A stretch of 64,000 nucleotides of DNA from Astropecten irregularis (taxonomy: Eukaryota > Echinodermata > Asteroidea > Paxillosida > Astropectinidae), in NCBI GenBank assembly GCA_963971285.1, contig OZ020257.1, forward strand, positions 9,934,602 through 9,998,601, written 5' to 3'. Shown one piece after another: positions 38,701 to 50,455 of the stretch; position 1 is the first letter of the stretch, and each line of letters begins with the position of its first letter. A program made the position numbers and the translations under genes. A model generated the notes under the pieces. It made no database searches and was not told the origin of the DNA. It saw nothing but the letters and a program-made list of their open reading frames with translations.

Positions 38701-41700
38701 AAGCAAGACTACCATTGATTTCACTGAGATTGACAACAAGGCTCGTAGTGAGTATGAGAGCAAACTGATTGAGAGTCTCCAGGAGCTTCGTGATGAACAT
38801 GAGAGTCATAGTGTTCTGCTCCGTGAAGAGACTGAGTCCATATTTCAATCTAAGGTAAGCAATAATATCAGGATTCTCAAGAATTACTGCTTGTCCTGTA
38901 AGAAGGATCCTGGCACTTTGGTGTACAGTGCTACGATGGAACGCAGCTATATAACAAACACGCTGGGATACTCAGAAATTGTTTGTTGGAAATTGTAAGT
39001 GATCGTTCATTATAGTGAACACTGTTCAGCATGCCTATTACATGGTACACACAAATTGGGAGCCATGGATGATGCTCGGTATAGCCAAATGCTTGGTATA
39101 TCAGTGTTCATTCTAGTGGCATTCGACTGTAGTAAGTGAATGTTTGGTATCACATGAGACATGACACATGAGTCTTTGCTAAACTCACTTTGACAGATGT
39201 ATTCATATAAACAGATAAAAATCAAAGCTGATTGAGACAACTTTTCCTAGGGCTGAGCCTTTGTATGATGGTTCAACTCCATCCTTATAGGTTGAACTAA
39301 AATATATATTTTTTCATATGACCGAATAGACAAGAAAAAGAAATTTGAGTAAATTACTGTAAACTCAAGATAGCATTCCTTGGATGAATGTTACCATATA
39401 CACTGATGTTATGGGAAGTACTGAATAGCTTTGGTTTAAATTGGTATGAATTCTCAATAAATGCATATTTTTAATGATATTATACAGATGAATGACTTGA
39501 AAGCTCTTGCAGAGCGTCATCGTAATGATGCTGTTAATAGCAAGGATGAACTGAGGATTGTACGTACTAGAGTGGACAACTTACAGTCAGAGCTGACCTC
39601 CATCAAGTCTCAGGTAACACTCTTTGACCTTTTCTGAATGGTCAGTGGACTGTCTGGTCTGTTTCAGAATTATATTGAAATGTCCCATTGCTAGGTTTAC
39701 CTATGTTTTAAACCTTGTTAATGGACATGTATGGCACACAGTGTATCTGGCAATGGAGGGAATATTGTAACAGGGTTATTAAATTGAACTAGGAATTACT
39801 GGATATAACTTACAAATTGTAAGATTCCATTATTAATCAAACTTTAAGAATCTGAATTGAGGGAATCCTTGTAAATTCATTCATGAACATGACAAAGGAC
39901 ATTAGAAAGGACGCAGCTTGAGTAAGCTAGATTCGTTTGAAACATTTTCTTTTTTGGGGGTACTTTTAAGTTTTAAAACAGCAGAATGCATGTTCAGTTG
40001 AGTTTGGTATGTCATGTGTCTCTTGTTGCATAGAATGATGCCCTGATTGCCCGCATCAAGGACCTGGAGAATCAGTTGAAGTTGGAGCAAGACAACCACT
40101 TTGATGCCTTGAATGATCGTGATAAGGAGCTACAACAGCTACGGGATGCCATGGCTAATCAACTGATGGAATATGAAGATCTGATGAATATTAAGCTATC
40201 CTTGGATACTGAGATCAATGCCTATCGCAAGCTACTGGAAGGAGAAGAAAGCAGGTTAGATAACACTCAAAATGCTGCGGCAGAAATTCACTTCAGTTTC
40301 GTTAGGCTTGTACACCACCACATTTATTTTGCTACATATTCTTCCAGGCACACTTTTGGATACATTGGGTTTTTCTCCTGAAATGATGCTGTGGATTTCC
40401 CTTGACTGTCTCTATGTGAATGTGTTTTTTCATTTTGTTTTGTTTGCAACAGGCTTCACATAACCCCATCCCCTCCTCGTGCCAAGTCCCGCTCTGTTCA
40501 GCGTCAATTTCGTGGCACCAAAAGACGTCGTATTGATGAGGATGAGACTGTTCAGCAGAGCTCCACTACCACCGGTCTTGTGGCTATCATTGAGAGTGAC
40601 CTGAAGGGTAACTTCATCAAGCTTCAGAATGCATCTGATCAGGTAAGTCTGAAGCATGGCTAATACATGGATTCAGCATTTGTGTTGTGTTCAATTGTTC
40701 TAATATGCTTCCATTCTTCCTCTTGTTGTAGACGTCACCTCTCATAGAATCTTCAATCTCTGGAATTCCTTAATTGCACTTAAATGCCACATCCCTCTTT
40801 TTTTATAAATAAACTCTGATAAGCAGCTCATTTAATTTCCTGGACACATTGGCATCTTGATGCTGTTTGTGTTTCATAAAGACTTTGACTTAAACCATCT
40901 GTATATTCACAATGTAATTGGTCACATTGGTTGCTAGGATCAAGCATTAGGAGGCTGGAACCTCAAGCGTCAAGTGGACAATGGGGATGAAATCAGTTAC
41001 AAGTTCTCTGCCAAGTACACTCTAAAGGCCGGCAAAGAGGTGACCATCTGGTCTTCTGGGAGTGGACATCCACAGAATGCTCCCTCTGACCTTGTGTTCA
41101 AGAGTCAGAAGACCTGGGGTACTGGCAAGGAGGTAATCAGCACGCTGGTAGATGCATCTGGGGAGGTAAGTGGAGGAATCATGTCACTCAAATATTCATT
41201 GCTATAGGTCATTAGGTCATGAATTTGGCTTCAAGTGGTCTTGACCATTTGTAGCCTGATGAAGATTGAACTTCTCTCTAGACCTACCTGAAGTATGTCT
41301 GCATGATGCTGTGATAGGAGATTTAATCACTTGAAATTAATACTCCTGAATAAGATTAAGAAGACAAAATAAGCAGAAGCTGTGATTTCATCATTTGTCT
41401 CTTACTGTTAAAAATGCTGAAAATTCAGGTAGCACTGATTGGCTCCTATAGTGAACAGCTACCTCTGGTCTGAGGCAGAAGATATAATATTACAAACCAC
41501 TGTCTCAGACGACCTGATTCCTTCATAAGTTGTATTTGATTATGCTTTGTTTGCTAGGTGATGGCTACTCGTACTATTAGCACCACATCGTCCAGCTTCG
41601 ATGGAAATTCACAGGAGGTGGGCAGTGAAGAATTATTTCATCAGCAGGTTAGGGGGCTGGGGACTTGAGCTGTCAAACACTTGTCATCTTATACCTCAGT

Positions 41701-44201
41701 AGTAATGGGGTTCAAACTATGGACACAGTAGTAGAGAGATCTATGGCATCCTTGGCATAGGATTGTATGAATACAAGACGTATGGCATCAAATACGTATA
41801 TGCCATCATTATATTAGGATATGTGTCTAACTACTATCAAATTGGAATTTGATATACCATCAATAGATACACATGAGCACGTGAATACACCAACCTCCAT
41901 TATTGTACTGTAAAGTGTGGGAAATGGCCAGGTCATCACTTCAGTTTCAGACATTGATGTGGACAATTTAAAGGTGGATTGCCCAAAGATACAAGTGAAT
42001 ATTCTTAAGTGAACACATTTAGAAAGATTGATGTGTTTATTTAATGAAAAACGTATTAACATAAGCCTATTTCAATGTATTGCATTCTGATTGGCCAATT
42101 AAAAGGCCCTGCCATTGCCAGTTTTCATTGATTTGATTCTTTCCAATCTGCTGTCATTTATCTGGACAGATATTCTTGGCCATGGTTATCAAATTAAAGC
42201 ACACACCTTTTCCTGTCTTGTTCAATGAGCAATTCAGCTTTCATGAAGCATCAAGTATGCTTTGACTCGGGCAATGCATCTTGAATATTATGTGTTTATC
42301 ACATACAACTACAACAATAGATGAGTACCTGATCTTTGGATTAACATATCACAATGTTCAATGAAGTCCTGCAACATGAAACATTTAAGGATTTGGCACT
42401 TGCATCCCTTCCATCTTTGGATATCTGTGTTGGAGTATCCATGGTTGCCGTACCCATTGCTATATGCTGTCATTGTCCATTGTCCATTTCTCTTATTTTA
42501 TCAGCCTTCTCCATGTGAATGTATTGTCTGCTAATTGCCACTCTATCCTATACATATTTGCCTCTCTCTTATTCCAGGTAGGTTCCCTGCTAATTCTATA
42601 CACCTGCTGCATGCCCCATTACTAACAGTTTCATAAGCATGTTGAAAAGTTAACAGAATGCAGTTACAACATTTCACTGCTAAGGCATTGTCTTGTTTTC
42701 TTTGTGATGGAAGTTTCAAAATGTGTACATTGTGTGTTTGTCACAGATTATGTCATAGTAGTGTTGTATTGATGTCATGTAAGCGTCATAATGATTATAC
42801 ATTCATGTTATTGGAAAGTGGTCATGATAGACAACATGATGTATCACTCCATTGTGCTATACATGCTGGTGACATTCTATGTAATGTTGTTATCTATTTA
42901 TGCCAAATTGTACTGATATCACTTCTAAGACGTGTCTTAGGAAGGTTTAAAACTTGTCCTATGTTGTGACGCGTACTAGGATCGATGTGATCAAAGTTAT
43001 AATGATGCATCAGCGCCAAGATCAATCTTACAGCCAGGACTCTTCATAAGTCCTTAGATCAATCCTAAGATAAGACAAATTTTGTGAAATTGGCCACTGT
43101 ATCTCTTTGTGGCATCATAGTAGCATTGACAACATGTACCAGGCACAATACTTACCAGAAATTAATAAAACCCATTTGTTTAAAAGAACATCCAATGTGC
43201 ATTAGGATGCTGCTGAAACCCTTTTTTAAGTATCGACTATTGTTTTGAAAACCCAATCATAACAGAATTTTAACAGGACAGATTAAGACTCGCCTTAATT
43301 CATTAAGAATACAATTTATTCGTCTTGGAACATGGATGTAAATCAGCATAAATATCCTGGTGTGGGAACAGGGTTACATTTACATGAATGTTCAAGCAAG
43401 CATTCACATCACCACACTATCGCGTCCTTTCCTGGCAAAATGACCCAAATGGCTTGCATTGAGATGTACAGAAGTGCTTTTTGGTCTATTTATTACAAAC
43501 AACAACATTAGAAACGGCTGTCTTATGCATTGTCATATTGATGCATTGTCATATTGAGATATTATGATCTCATCAGTAAATACTCAATGAAGAAGGTCCA
43601 ACCTTTGCAGTGTATAAAAACACATCAATTGAGGAAGTGCAAGAGGCTCAAGTGGGATTCTTGGTGCCTTTTTATTAAGTCATGGTGTAAAGCATAAGGA
43701 GAATTGCACATCTTCAATTGAATAATCATTACCATACAGCATACGCAAAATAGCTTGTACTTGTATGATCAGCATGGATGTGTCAATTGACTAAACCATG
43801 TATTACAATTATTTTCAAAGTTGGCAAAGTGAATGCCCGGATTAGGAATGATTGATTGTAAGCATTATTCTTGATCCATACTAAATCATGAATGATTGTT
43901 TAAGACAGTTCATGACGTATACCTGATCCAGCCGGGTTCTGCAGAGGGAACTGGACTTAATGTTACCTCCATGGATGCACTGAATCACCTGTTTGAGACC
44001 TGTCTTATAAGGATGGAATTGTTTCAACAGCATGTTGACTGTTTAGTATATTGGGGCAAGGGCATTGAAGTAGTGTTTAGGAATGTTGGAAATCAACTGG
44101 AAATGTGGTTGGTACTATAATGAAGTGATGTCATGTGATTAATTTTCCTTTTGTCTTTTTACCAACAGGGAGACCCCCGCCAGGGCTGCAGTATCATGTA
44201 G
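26371..44201 (+). CDS. Nuclear lamin (B-type-like), ten coding exons
   Basis: The gene encodes an intermediate-filament protein of the nuclear lamina, predicted 576 residues when ten exons are joined: 26371-26759, 36649-36838, 37340-37432, 38684-38854, 39488-39613, 40034-40254, 40453-40642, 40938-41165, 41558-41647, 44169-44201. All junctions are GT-AG and keep frame. The head (1-38) has SP/TP sites next to the rod (RSPTSITR). Coil 1A starts [20 protein letters not shown] (39-58). The rod ends with [18 protein letters not shown] (380-397). A TPSP phosphosite region follows, then an NLS (TKRRRID, 419-425), an Ig-fold lamin tail domain (about 450-545) and a CaaX box CSIM (573-576) for prenylation. 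The full rod and CaaX separate it from cytoplasmic intermediate filaments. Introns longer than 300 bases are intron 1 (26760-36648), intron 2 (36839-37339), intron 3, intron 4, intron 5, intron 8 (41166-41557) and intron 9. Intron 9 is the least secure. Confidence 0.93.
26944..27067. repeat. Short foldback with 26-bp arms in lamin intron 1
   Basis: GTACACTCAGG-GTAGCTGGTACCCAG on the left and CTGGGTACCAGCTA-ACCTGAGTGTAC on the right are near-perfect reverse complements enclosing about 70 bp. The loop contains several TAGGCCTA palindromes. It is a MITE-like or hairpin-forming repeat. Confidence 0.75.
29025..29178. mobile_element. Palindromic foldback MITE, copy A
   Basis: The arms are about 43 bp: AATGGGAGACTTTTGAGAAC then CGGTCTTCAAGTCAAGAGC on the left, with the exact inverse on the right ending GTCTCCCATT. 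The 154-bp element is nearly all hairpin, with a GC-rich middle of alternating GCGCACGCGCACG-type steps. A second copy lies at 32262-32399 in the same intron. Confidence 0.88.
32262..32399. mobile_element. Palindromic foldback MITE, copy B
   Basis: Same family as 29025-29178: termini AATGGGAGAC and GTCTCCCATT, arms including AGAACCGGTCTTCAAGTCAA and its inverse, 138 bp long, with a shorter middle. Differences from copy A are concentrated in the loop, while the arms are almost identical. Confidence 0.88.
36649..36838 (+). CDS. Lamin exon 2: coil 1B
   Basis: Acceptor CTTACAG|ATACAGG, donor AAGCAG|GTAAGA, 190 nt, ending in phase 0. It encodes coiled coil starting [20 protein letters not shown]. 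The exon 2/3 boundary appears 33 nt (11 codons) further 3' than the human LMNA boundary as I recall it. Confidence 0.93.
37040..37165 (-). repeat. tRNA-derived SINE (minus strand)
   Basis: On the minus strand there is a tRNA-like head with an A-box (TGGCTCAGTTGGTAGAGCGC) and a B-box (GGTTCGAATCC), D-stem GCTC/GAGC and a mostly paired acceptor stem. The anticodon arm pairs poorly and the base before the would-be anticodon is C rather than U, so this is not a functional tRNA. A/T-rich tail sequence (AGTAAATTTGTCTTTGTTC) follows the head. GAACAAAGA and TCTTTGTTC motifs flank the region. Outer limits are approximate. It lies in lamin intron 2. Confidence 0.75.
37340..37432 (+). CDS. Lamin exon 3: coil 1B
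   Basis: Acceptor ATGTAG|GTTGAG, donor GATGAG|GTCAGA (a weaker GT donor), 93 nt, phase 0 to 0. It encodes coil including [13 protein letters not shown], a segment strongly conserved in lamins. Confidence 0.92.
37679..38034. mobile_element. TTAA-flanked MITE in lamin intron 3
   Basis: This 356-bp element has perfect 20-bp terminal inverted repeats, AGGTAGTATCATACTTTGGT and ACCAAAGTATGATACTACCT. TTAA lies on both sides (37675-37678, 38035-38038). The TTAA target is typical of piggyBac-type transposition. There is no coding frame. It is the cleanest copy of the family also present at 22492-23017 and 23446-23810. Confidence 0.88.
38684..38854 (+). CDS. Lamin exon 4: coil 1B end and linker
   Basis: Acceptor ACACAG|GAGGTC, donor TCTAAG|GTAAGC, 171 nt, phase 0 to 0. 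It encodes [17 protein letters not shown] followed by the conserved [18 protein letters not shown]. Its length equals the human LMNA exon as I recall it. Confidence 0.95.
39488..39613 (+). CDS. Lamin exon 5: coil 2
   Basis: Acceptor TATACAG|ATGAAT, donor TCTCAG|GTAACA, 126 nt, phase 0 to 0. It encodes coil 2 starting [16 protein letters not shown]. Confidence 0.94.
40034..40254 (+). CDS. Lamin exon 6: end of rod
   Basis: Acceptor TTGCATAG|AATGAT, donor AGCAG|GTTAGA, 221 nt, ending in phase 2. It carries the intermediate-filament signature at the rod end, [13 protein letters not shown]. The split Arg codon AG+G is completed by exon 7. Confidence 0.96.
40453..40642 (+). CDS. Lamin exon 7: phosphosite, NLS, start of tail fold
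   Basis: Acceptor GCAACAG|GCTTC, donor GATCAG|GTAAGT, 190 nt, ending in phase 0. It encodes [14 protein letters not shown] (mitotic phosphorylation-type site), the basic [14 protein letters not shown] and the first strand of the lamin tail domain ([12 protein letters not shown]). Confidence 0.95.
40938..41165 (+). CDS. Lamin exon 8: lamin tail domain core
   Basis: Acceptor TTGCTAG|GATCAA, donor GGGGAG|GTAAGT, 228 nt, phase 0 to 0. It encodes the Ig-like fold core ([39 protein letters not shown]). It is as long as human LMNA exons 8 and 9 together, as I recall them, so one intron appears absent here. Confidence 0.95.
41558..41647 (+). CDS. Lamin exon 9: end of tail domain
   Basis: Acceptor TTGCTAG|GTGATG, in phase. 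It encodes [14 protein letters not shown] and a short hydrophilic tail. The 3' limit is uncertain: CAG|GTTAGG at 41648 gives 30 codons and GAG|GTGGGC at 41618 gives 20, and both keep frame with the last exon. Alternative donor use is plausible. Confidence 0.75.
44169..44201 (+). CDS. Lamin terminal exon: CaaX box
   Basis: Acceptor ACCAACAG|GGAGAC. The exon encodes only [10 protein letters not shown] and stop TAG. CSIM is the classic farnesylation CaaX box of lamins, so this tiny exon is well supported although 2.5 kb from its neighbour. An additional in-phase exon between them cannot be excluded. Confidence 0.92.
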   Translation, partial: GDPRQGCSIM

Positions 44202-47200
44202 ATGAGACATCTATGATATCATCAGCATGTCACTAGACCTGTTACATCCTGGTCAGCTGGCAGTCCAAGGAGAAAGGTTAATAATGCAGTTTCCTGAATG
44301 TTATACTTGATATTTGGTGCTGTTTACAGAAAAGGAAAAGAAAAACAGGAAGAAGCAAATGATTTCAAAATAGTTTTCCTTATAAGGAAGTATGTATGCA
44401 ATTGAAGTACTTTTAGACAAAATAATGTTGCTTCATGAATATTGATTGAGAAATATTTGAAGAGACTATCATGTTGGGTATTAGTGAACAAAAGAAACAT
44501 GCTTAGAGTCGCACAGGATTATTATTTAAAAAGCTATGCCAAGAAATTCATTCAAAGTGAGAACTGCTAAAAGTACTTGATAGAATATTGTGTTGGAAAA
44601 AAAAACCATTTAAAGAAGTTTGATTGGTTGTGCAATATATGACACAAGAAAACAAAGTGGGTTTAATTCATCAAGATACTAAATATTACCAAAAAACCAA
44701 ATGTTGTTTTTGAAAATAGTTTGGTAGTTTCGTACCAAGATATTTTACTAAATTCACTTTACTTCCAAGAGTTTATTTTTTTGTGACATTTTCATATTTA
44801 AACGTACAAGTGTGACTTCATGAACATTAATTGAAATGATCTACTTTGGATGAATGTAATCCTAAAATTTGCTGACAAATTTTTTTGAACAACGAATTAT
44901 GAGTCCAGTTTCCAATGTATGATATATCTAGTCTAGTAATATGTGGAATATGTAAGAATACATAGAAGTACAATACCCAATATGTAGTGTTCATGGGAAC
45001 AGATAGCAATGTCATTCATATTACATCCCCCCTTCCAACTCCATGATTATGCCAAATGTTCATAATTTTAAACTAGTTTTTTGGAAATTACAAAGCTTTT
45101 ATTTGTAATGAACCTTGTCTTGGGACTATTTAGGAATTTCCCAGGGTTCATGAGCGATGAAAAGCTCCATAAAACTCAACATTATTGAGTAACATTTGAA
45201 GCATTAGGCGTATTAATAATACTCAACCATTGAATTCTTCAAATAGCTTCACATTCTTTGACAAATTTACAATTACACACTTGACATGATTCAAATTGAA
45301 CACAAATGTTGAAGTCAATTATTTTGTAATCATCCTAGAGACATTACAGCATTTATAGCTACAAACTGTTATCATTGCAAAATGTCCAAGGTTACCATGA
45401 CTCTACCATGTTGAACCTGACGATACCTTCTCACATTTAAAGAGTCACAAAGCCATCCATCCAATATCTGTGGACAGTGTATATATCAGACATTTTGTTA
45501 GTAACTGCATGATTTGTCTTTTTACCTTGGTAGGCAGAACGTATTGGAGTATTGTCAGTGTGTAGGATTAGGCTTATTGTTTGATGCCAATGGTATGATC
45601 TATTTAGAATGGGATATTTGAATTCCAGTTTGTTGTAATCTGATGTAGATCGGTTAGTTTGCTTTATGCTACTTTAGCGCTTCAATTCTTTTGTTCCTAT
45701 TTTGGTTGTCTATTTATAGAGTGCATTGTACAGTTATACTAATGCTTGCCTAACATCATTATTCCACTTAATATTTTGATTGACTTACATGTTTGTGATT
45801 ATATTGATTTTCATTCCGAATAACATAATGATGATGACCCGATCAAGATTATACATTCAAATATTATATTATTATAACATATAATGAACCTAGCTGAGGA
45901 AATCTTAACCCTAAATGTGTTTTTTTTAATGTTATTTGATAACAACCATAGTGAAAAAAGGAGGACAAACTGCTAGGGGTGCTTTGATTGCCTTAACCTG
46001 AACTGACCTTGCCTACAGTGAACAAGTCTGGATTCATTCTTGAGTTTTGAATACTTTCACTGAATGTGAAAGGTTATTTGAACAGGAATGTATGACACAG
46101 GTTTTGTCACAAAGAATAGGTATGGGGGAAGGTTATTCTGCCCTTTATATACGACGATATGCCAAACCCCTAGTATAGTGGAAACCATAGTGGAAATGAT
46201 CAAAGATTGATCAGCATTAAACTGTCAAACCTGAAAGGACATCTGTTTGGCAAAAACAAAAACAAGATACTCACCATACAGTCAAAACTGCAATATCGAG
46301 GAAAACACCTGGCAGCAGTCATTAACACTTTTATTTGGTCATAAGCTTCTCTAAAATCAGTTGTCGTCATTTACAATTCCTACTTAACTAGGATAACACC
46401 ACAGCAGTTAAATATTTGCTTCACTCAATCAAGCTGATGTAATTGCATGAGTGGTATTCTTTTGTGCCATGTTGGTACAATTTGTGAATGATGTTGCTAT
46501 GGTACATAGGAATCGAGGCATGCTTTGGCTTTAGCTCAAAAAATAATTATACATGTAGTTTGAACAATCTCTTCCCACATAACTGTAAGCTGTCTCATAA
46601 CTCCCAGCATGTGCTGTTATAGCATTCCTACTTTGCTTTAGCTGCTAATGTAGTGTTTGAATTGAAGCCAGCTGTATTTATAGCCCATCATCCTGCTAAT
46701 ACAATCAGTTTAGAATTACACATTTAGTTGTAGGTGTACTAGAGAAAATATATTATATACATGCAAAGTAGTGTTACTTTTTTTATGTGGATCAGTCTAT
46801 AGTAGTACTTTTTAGGTTCATATGAAGTGTAACTTCATGGCTTAATACATGTACTTATAAATATGCAGTGTCCTGCCTTTTTCAAGGAGTTGCTTATATG
46901 TAAAATGCTTTCCATTGAACCATGATTTTCCAGTGGTTTCATTCGGAAGATGAGGCTCTTTTTAAAATGATGAATTCCATGGGAGTAGTTTAGGAATTTT
47001 CAAAAGAATAGTCATGAAGGAATATTGCATTTGTATAAAGTTGGGTGTTCCACTTTCTCAAAATACTTCACAATATACCCTCACTTTAGCTGCAACCCTG
47101 CAAATGAAGTTATGAAACATTCTTTTGCAACATTGTTATCTGAAATATAATGGCTTACGCTGTTGATCATACCAGGGCAGATTTAGTCATTACAAATTGC

Positions 47201-48628
47201 CTTACCTTCCAATGTTTATACATGTAGAAGTATTCTTCATATACCTTGGTAACGTTATTTGATAAGTTCTTCATTTACATGGTAGAAATATTATATAATT
47301 GCCAGCGCTATAATGAATGGACATCTCAGAATTATTTGCGGGTTATAGTACGATACTTGGAGCTAACATATTGTATTATGTTTTGGACCAAAACATCTTG
47401 AGGTATTGCACCCAGTCAACCAGTCTGGGAAGATTAGCAGAATACAGAAATGGTTAACACCCATCTTTCTCTGTCAAAAATGTTGTGAACAAATCTGAAA
47501 TGCCGTTTAGATTAAGTGTGCAAATTGTGTGGGGATGAAGCATATAAGCTGTTATTTTTATTATCACAATTTTTATGGTGTTATGAATTTTCTTTGTTTT
47601 CCATTATTAAACTTTAGAATGCCTGCTATATAATGACTCTGTGTTCTTTCTTGTGTAGTATTTGAGTTTCAAGATAATAATATGCTAAATTCCGATACTG
47701 TGCCAGTAATTTACACTGTATTAAGTCATTACTTAATATGCAAAGCAAATAAATCAAGTAACAGTAGTGATGCACATTCAGTAGAAGGATCTTCACATTA
47801 TAAATCTTGTTTTTATTCCACAAACTTAAACTTTACTGAAAGATTCAACAATTACAAGTACTGTACATATACCTTAATACTGGATACATGACCACCATTG
47901 GCATGCACAGCCTTTGACTGATAACAGTTAACAGAAACTTATGTCCTACAACTTGTTATGACTGCAAGATGATAATTAATTCGTTGAATTTTGTTGTAAC
48001 AAGGGGCTCAAAATGGTCCGTCAAAGATGCATAAAGGCAGTGCGGGGTCCCATGAGTGTAGCATTAGTTGCAGCAACATAATACTATTACAAGTAGCACA
48101 TACAGATTTAATTCATTTCGTTCAATTATGATGTCACCTTCTTTACTCAAAAGTAAATTATTCATGAAAAATAAACAATTTATTCATTCTACAAGAAGAT
48201 TTTCCACTACTGAGTATTGCATTTATTGCATTTATTGCGGTGTGAAATTTGCGAATAATATAATGCAATATTTCAGGTATGGATTTCATTAGCACCCTTG
48301 TTTAAAGGTTACATATTATGTTTATGCAGTTTGATAACAAGGTGTTTGGCAAGAAGTACTGCAGAATTTCTTAAATTAATGATTTGACAAATTGCAAACA
48401 ATTTTGTTTCATGCGTTAGCTTTGATAAAAGGAAACAATTAAGAACGTATTAAATAGTACAAATTAAATACTTACACAAGGAGTATGTATCAAAAACTGA
48501 CTAAAACCAATATACAAATAGCTTATGCACATCATGCACACAATTGCACAGAAAATCAATATCAATTTACATGTTTGACTGATGTTGATATAAATCAGCA
48601 AGTTCAGTAACTGTATGAAACTTTTGAC
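44202..48628. other. Lamin 3' UTR and downstream non-coding sequence
   Basis: AT-rich sequence with no recognisable exon. The lamin 3' UTR must begin at 44202. AATAAA occurs near 47748 but its use cannot be judged by eye. No structural RNA was recognised. Confidence 0.4.
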
Positions 48629-48783
48629 AATAGCGCTCCGCACTAATGACGTCACAAAATCCCCGGATGTCAGACAACATTGACTCAAACAAGTAGTGTA
48701 CATGCACGCGCGCACGCACACACGTTTGCATAGTTGCAATGTTTGTCTGAGATCCGGTGCTATTTTCAGTGCGGAGCGCTATT
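48629..48783. mobile_element. 155-bp foldback element
   Basis: Perfect 16-bp terminal inverted repeats, AATAGCGCTCCGCACT and AGTGCGGAGCGCTATT, enclose further inverted sequence (CCGGATGTCAGACAACATTG against CAATGTTTGTCTGAGATCCGG). The centre is rich in alternating CGCGCACGCACAC. There is no coding capacity. It is a MITE or hairpin repeat. Confidence 0.82.
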
Positions 48784-49099
48784 TATGTCTGGTTGAAACA
48801 CCAGTAACTACTGTATTATGGAAGTTCCCTTCATCTACCTTAAAATGTGTGCAACTGAGCTCAACTCACAAGGCACAAACTAAATCTCTGTTGCAAATAA
48901 CTTGATTGAATGCCCTAAGATGAATACTGCATCATGTTTCACTTGAATTCAAATCAAATCCTTGTAAGCTTGTGAGTTTGTACTGATAAACAAGTGACCT
49001 GAAAATCAATCCAATTAAGTACTGAATCAAAATGATCAGAAAGAATATCTTGGAAATGTTAAATACTGTTATTTATCTCTTCTGACTGCAACATCATAG

Positions 49100-49777
49100 T
49101 TGTTTGAACATGAGTATTTGGTTCTTAAAAGAAAAAACTGGTACAACTGTAGAACTTTAAGTATTTCAATAATTTTTGTTAATTTCATTTCAGAATTTGA
49201 CACATACACAAACAAAACCAAAGTTTTTCTTCACATGATATTAACTTCTTACAGCATTTCTTGGTGAGTAAAAGTTAAATAGATAATTCAATCGCAATGC
49301 GTAAAAATAGAATGTTGATAATTTACAATATAATACTTCCATGGCATATAATCTGTACTGAGTTCTTGTTATTCTTAGAAATATATACACTGCTTGTATG
49401 CCAGAGAAAGAATTTACTTCCAACAAATTAAGTAAACATTTAAAAAATAAATCCACTGAAATTAAATGATGAAATAAAATGCTTATAAAATGTGTTGATT
49501 AGACTGCTTAAACAGTGTATGATCACAGCACCAAGATTGCACATGTAACATCTTGTAAAATCTTATTCCTAGTCCTAGTCCAATGAGGATGAACAATCCA
49601 AAATTGAGGCTTATCTCTAAAGGTACTTTGTCAATAAAGACAGGGAAGAAAGAAAATGCAGTACTGTTTCCTCTGTATGTTAAAAAAACACAGTGAAAAA
49701 GTAAGGACTACCGACGAGAGGTCATCGAAAAACCTGGTTCGCCACGCCTCTCATTTGCATGTTATGAATTACGACCA
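49100..49777. other. Non-coding interval
   Basis: No gene or repeat could be named here. AT-rich sequence has several AATAAA-like motifs (about 49445-49470 and 49633) that could serve as polyadenylation signals on the plus strand. Confidence 0.3.
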
Positions 49778-50455
49778 GTGACGTCATGACAGGTACTTGT
49801 TCAGCTAGCTGGCCGCAGCACACAACACTTAGTGTGCATGTGCTGTACTGTACTCTACATGTGGGCCAACTTAATACCTTTCTACCTCCACAAATAAACC
49901 ATACACGGCGATGGATAGTGACACTTTTTCTTGGATGTTCGTGTGCACTGTGCACAGAGCTACCAAGTCTCACGCATTGTGCGTGAGACTCACGCATTTA
50001 GGGTCCGTCTCACGGTCTCACGCATGACACCCATATTTCTCACGCATCGGGACTCGACAAGGAAAAAAAAAATTAATAAAATTAATATCAAAAAGCATTA
50101 TTTGCATTGTTTCCCTTTTGTTTTTCAAAATAAATAAAAATAAATAAAAAAAAAAAAGAGAGAAAAAGGTCACTTAAGTATGCACCAGATCGCACTAAAA
50201 ATTGAAAAAGCTCCCTACCCCACTTGGTTGCTCTGCTCCCTCACTTTCGCGCATGTGCGCGCGCTGAGATGCCGCGTCATGAAAATCTCACTCATGAAAA
50301 AATTTTGAACTTGGCATCTCTGTGTGCAGCCGCCTACAACTCAATTATGAGGCATTTTCTTCAATGCACGGCTGCCATGTACACTGTAAATATGTAATTA
50401 TAGTGTTGTATAAGCTGTAGCTAGCTAGCTAGATGAGTACCTGTCATGACGTCAC
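49778..50455. mobile_element. 678-bp element with 35-bp inverted termini
   Basis: The left end GTGACGTCATGACAGGTAC plus a TCAGCTAGCTGG segment is matched in inverse at the right end (50421-50455: CTAGCTAGCTAG, then GAGTACCTGTCATGACGTCAC). The interior contains a dense group of TCTCACGCAT motifs and an A-rich stretch, with no transposase frame. Target duplications were not identified, so the exact ends may differ by a few bases. Confidence 0.7.
49966..49990. repeat. Perfect 11-bp palindromic stem
   Basis: AGTCTCACGCA, loop TTG, TGCGTGAGACT. Three further CTCACGCAT copies follow within 75 bp (to about 50048), so the motif is locally reiterated. Confidence 0.8.

Noticed and set aside
43896-44120. 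A 74-codon ORF just before the last lamin exon, considered as an extra lamin exon
   Set aside because: An acceptor-like AAGACAG precedes it, but the peptide has no lamin-like sequence and there is no good in-phase donor before its stop.
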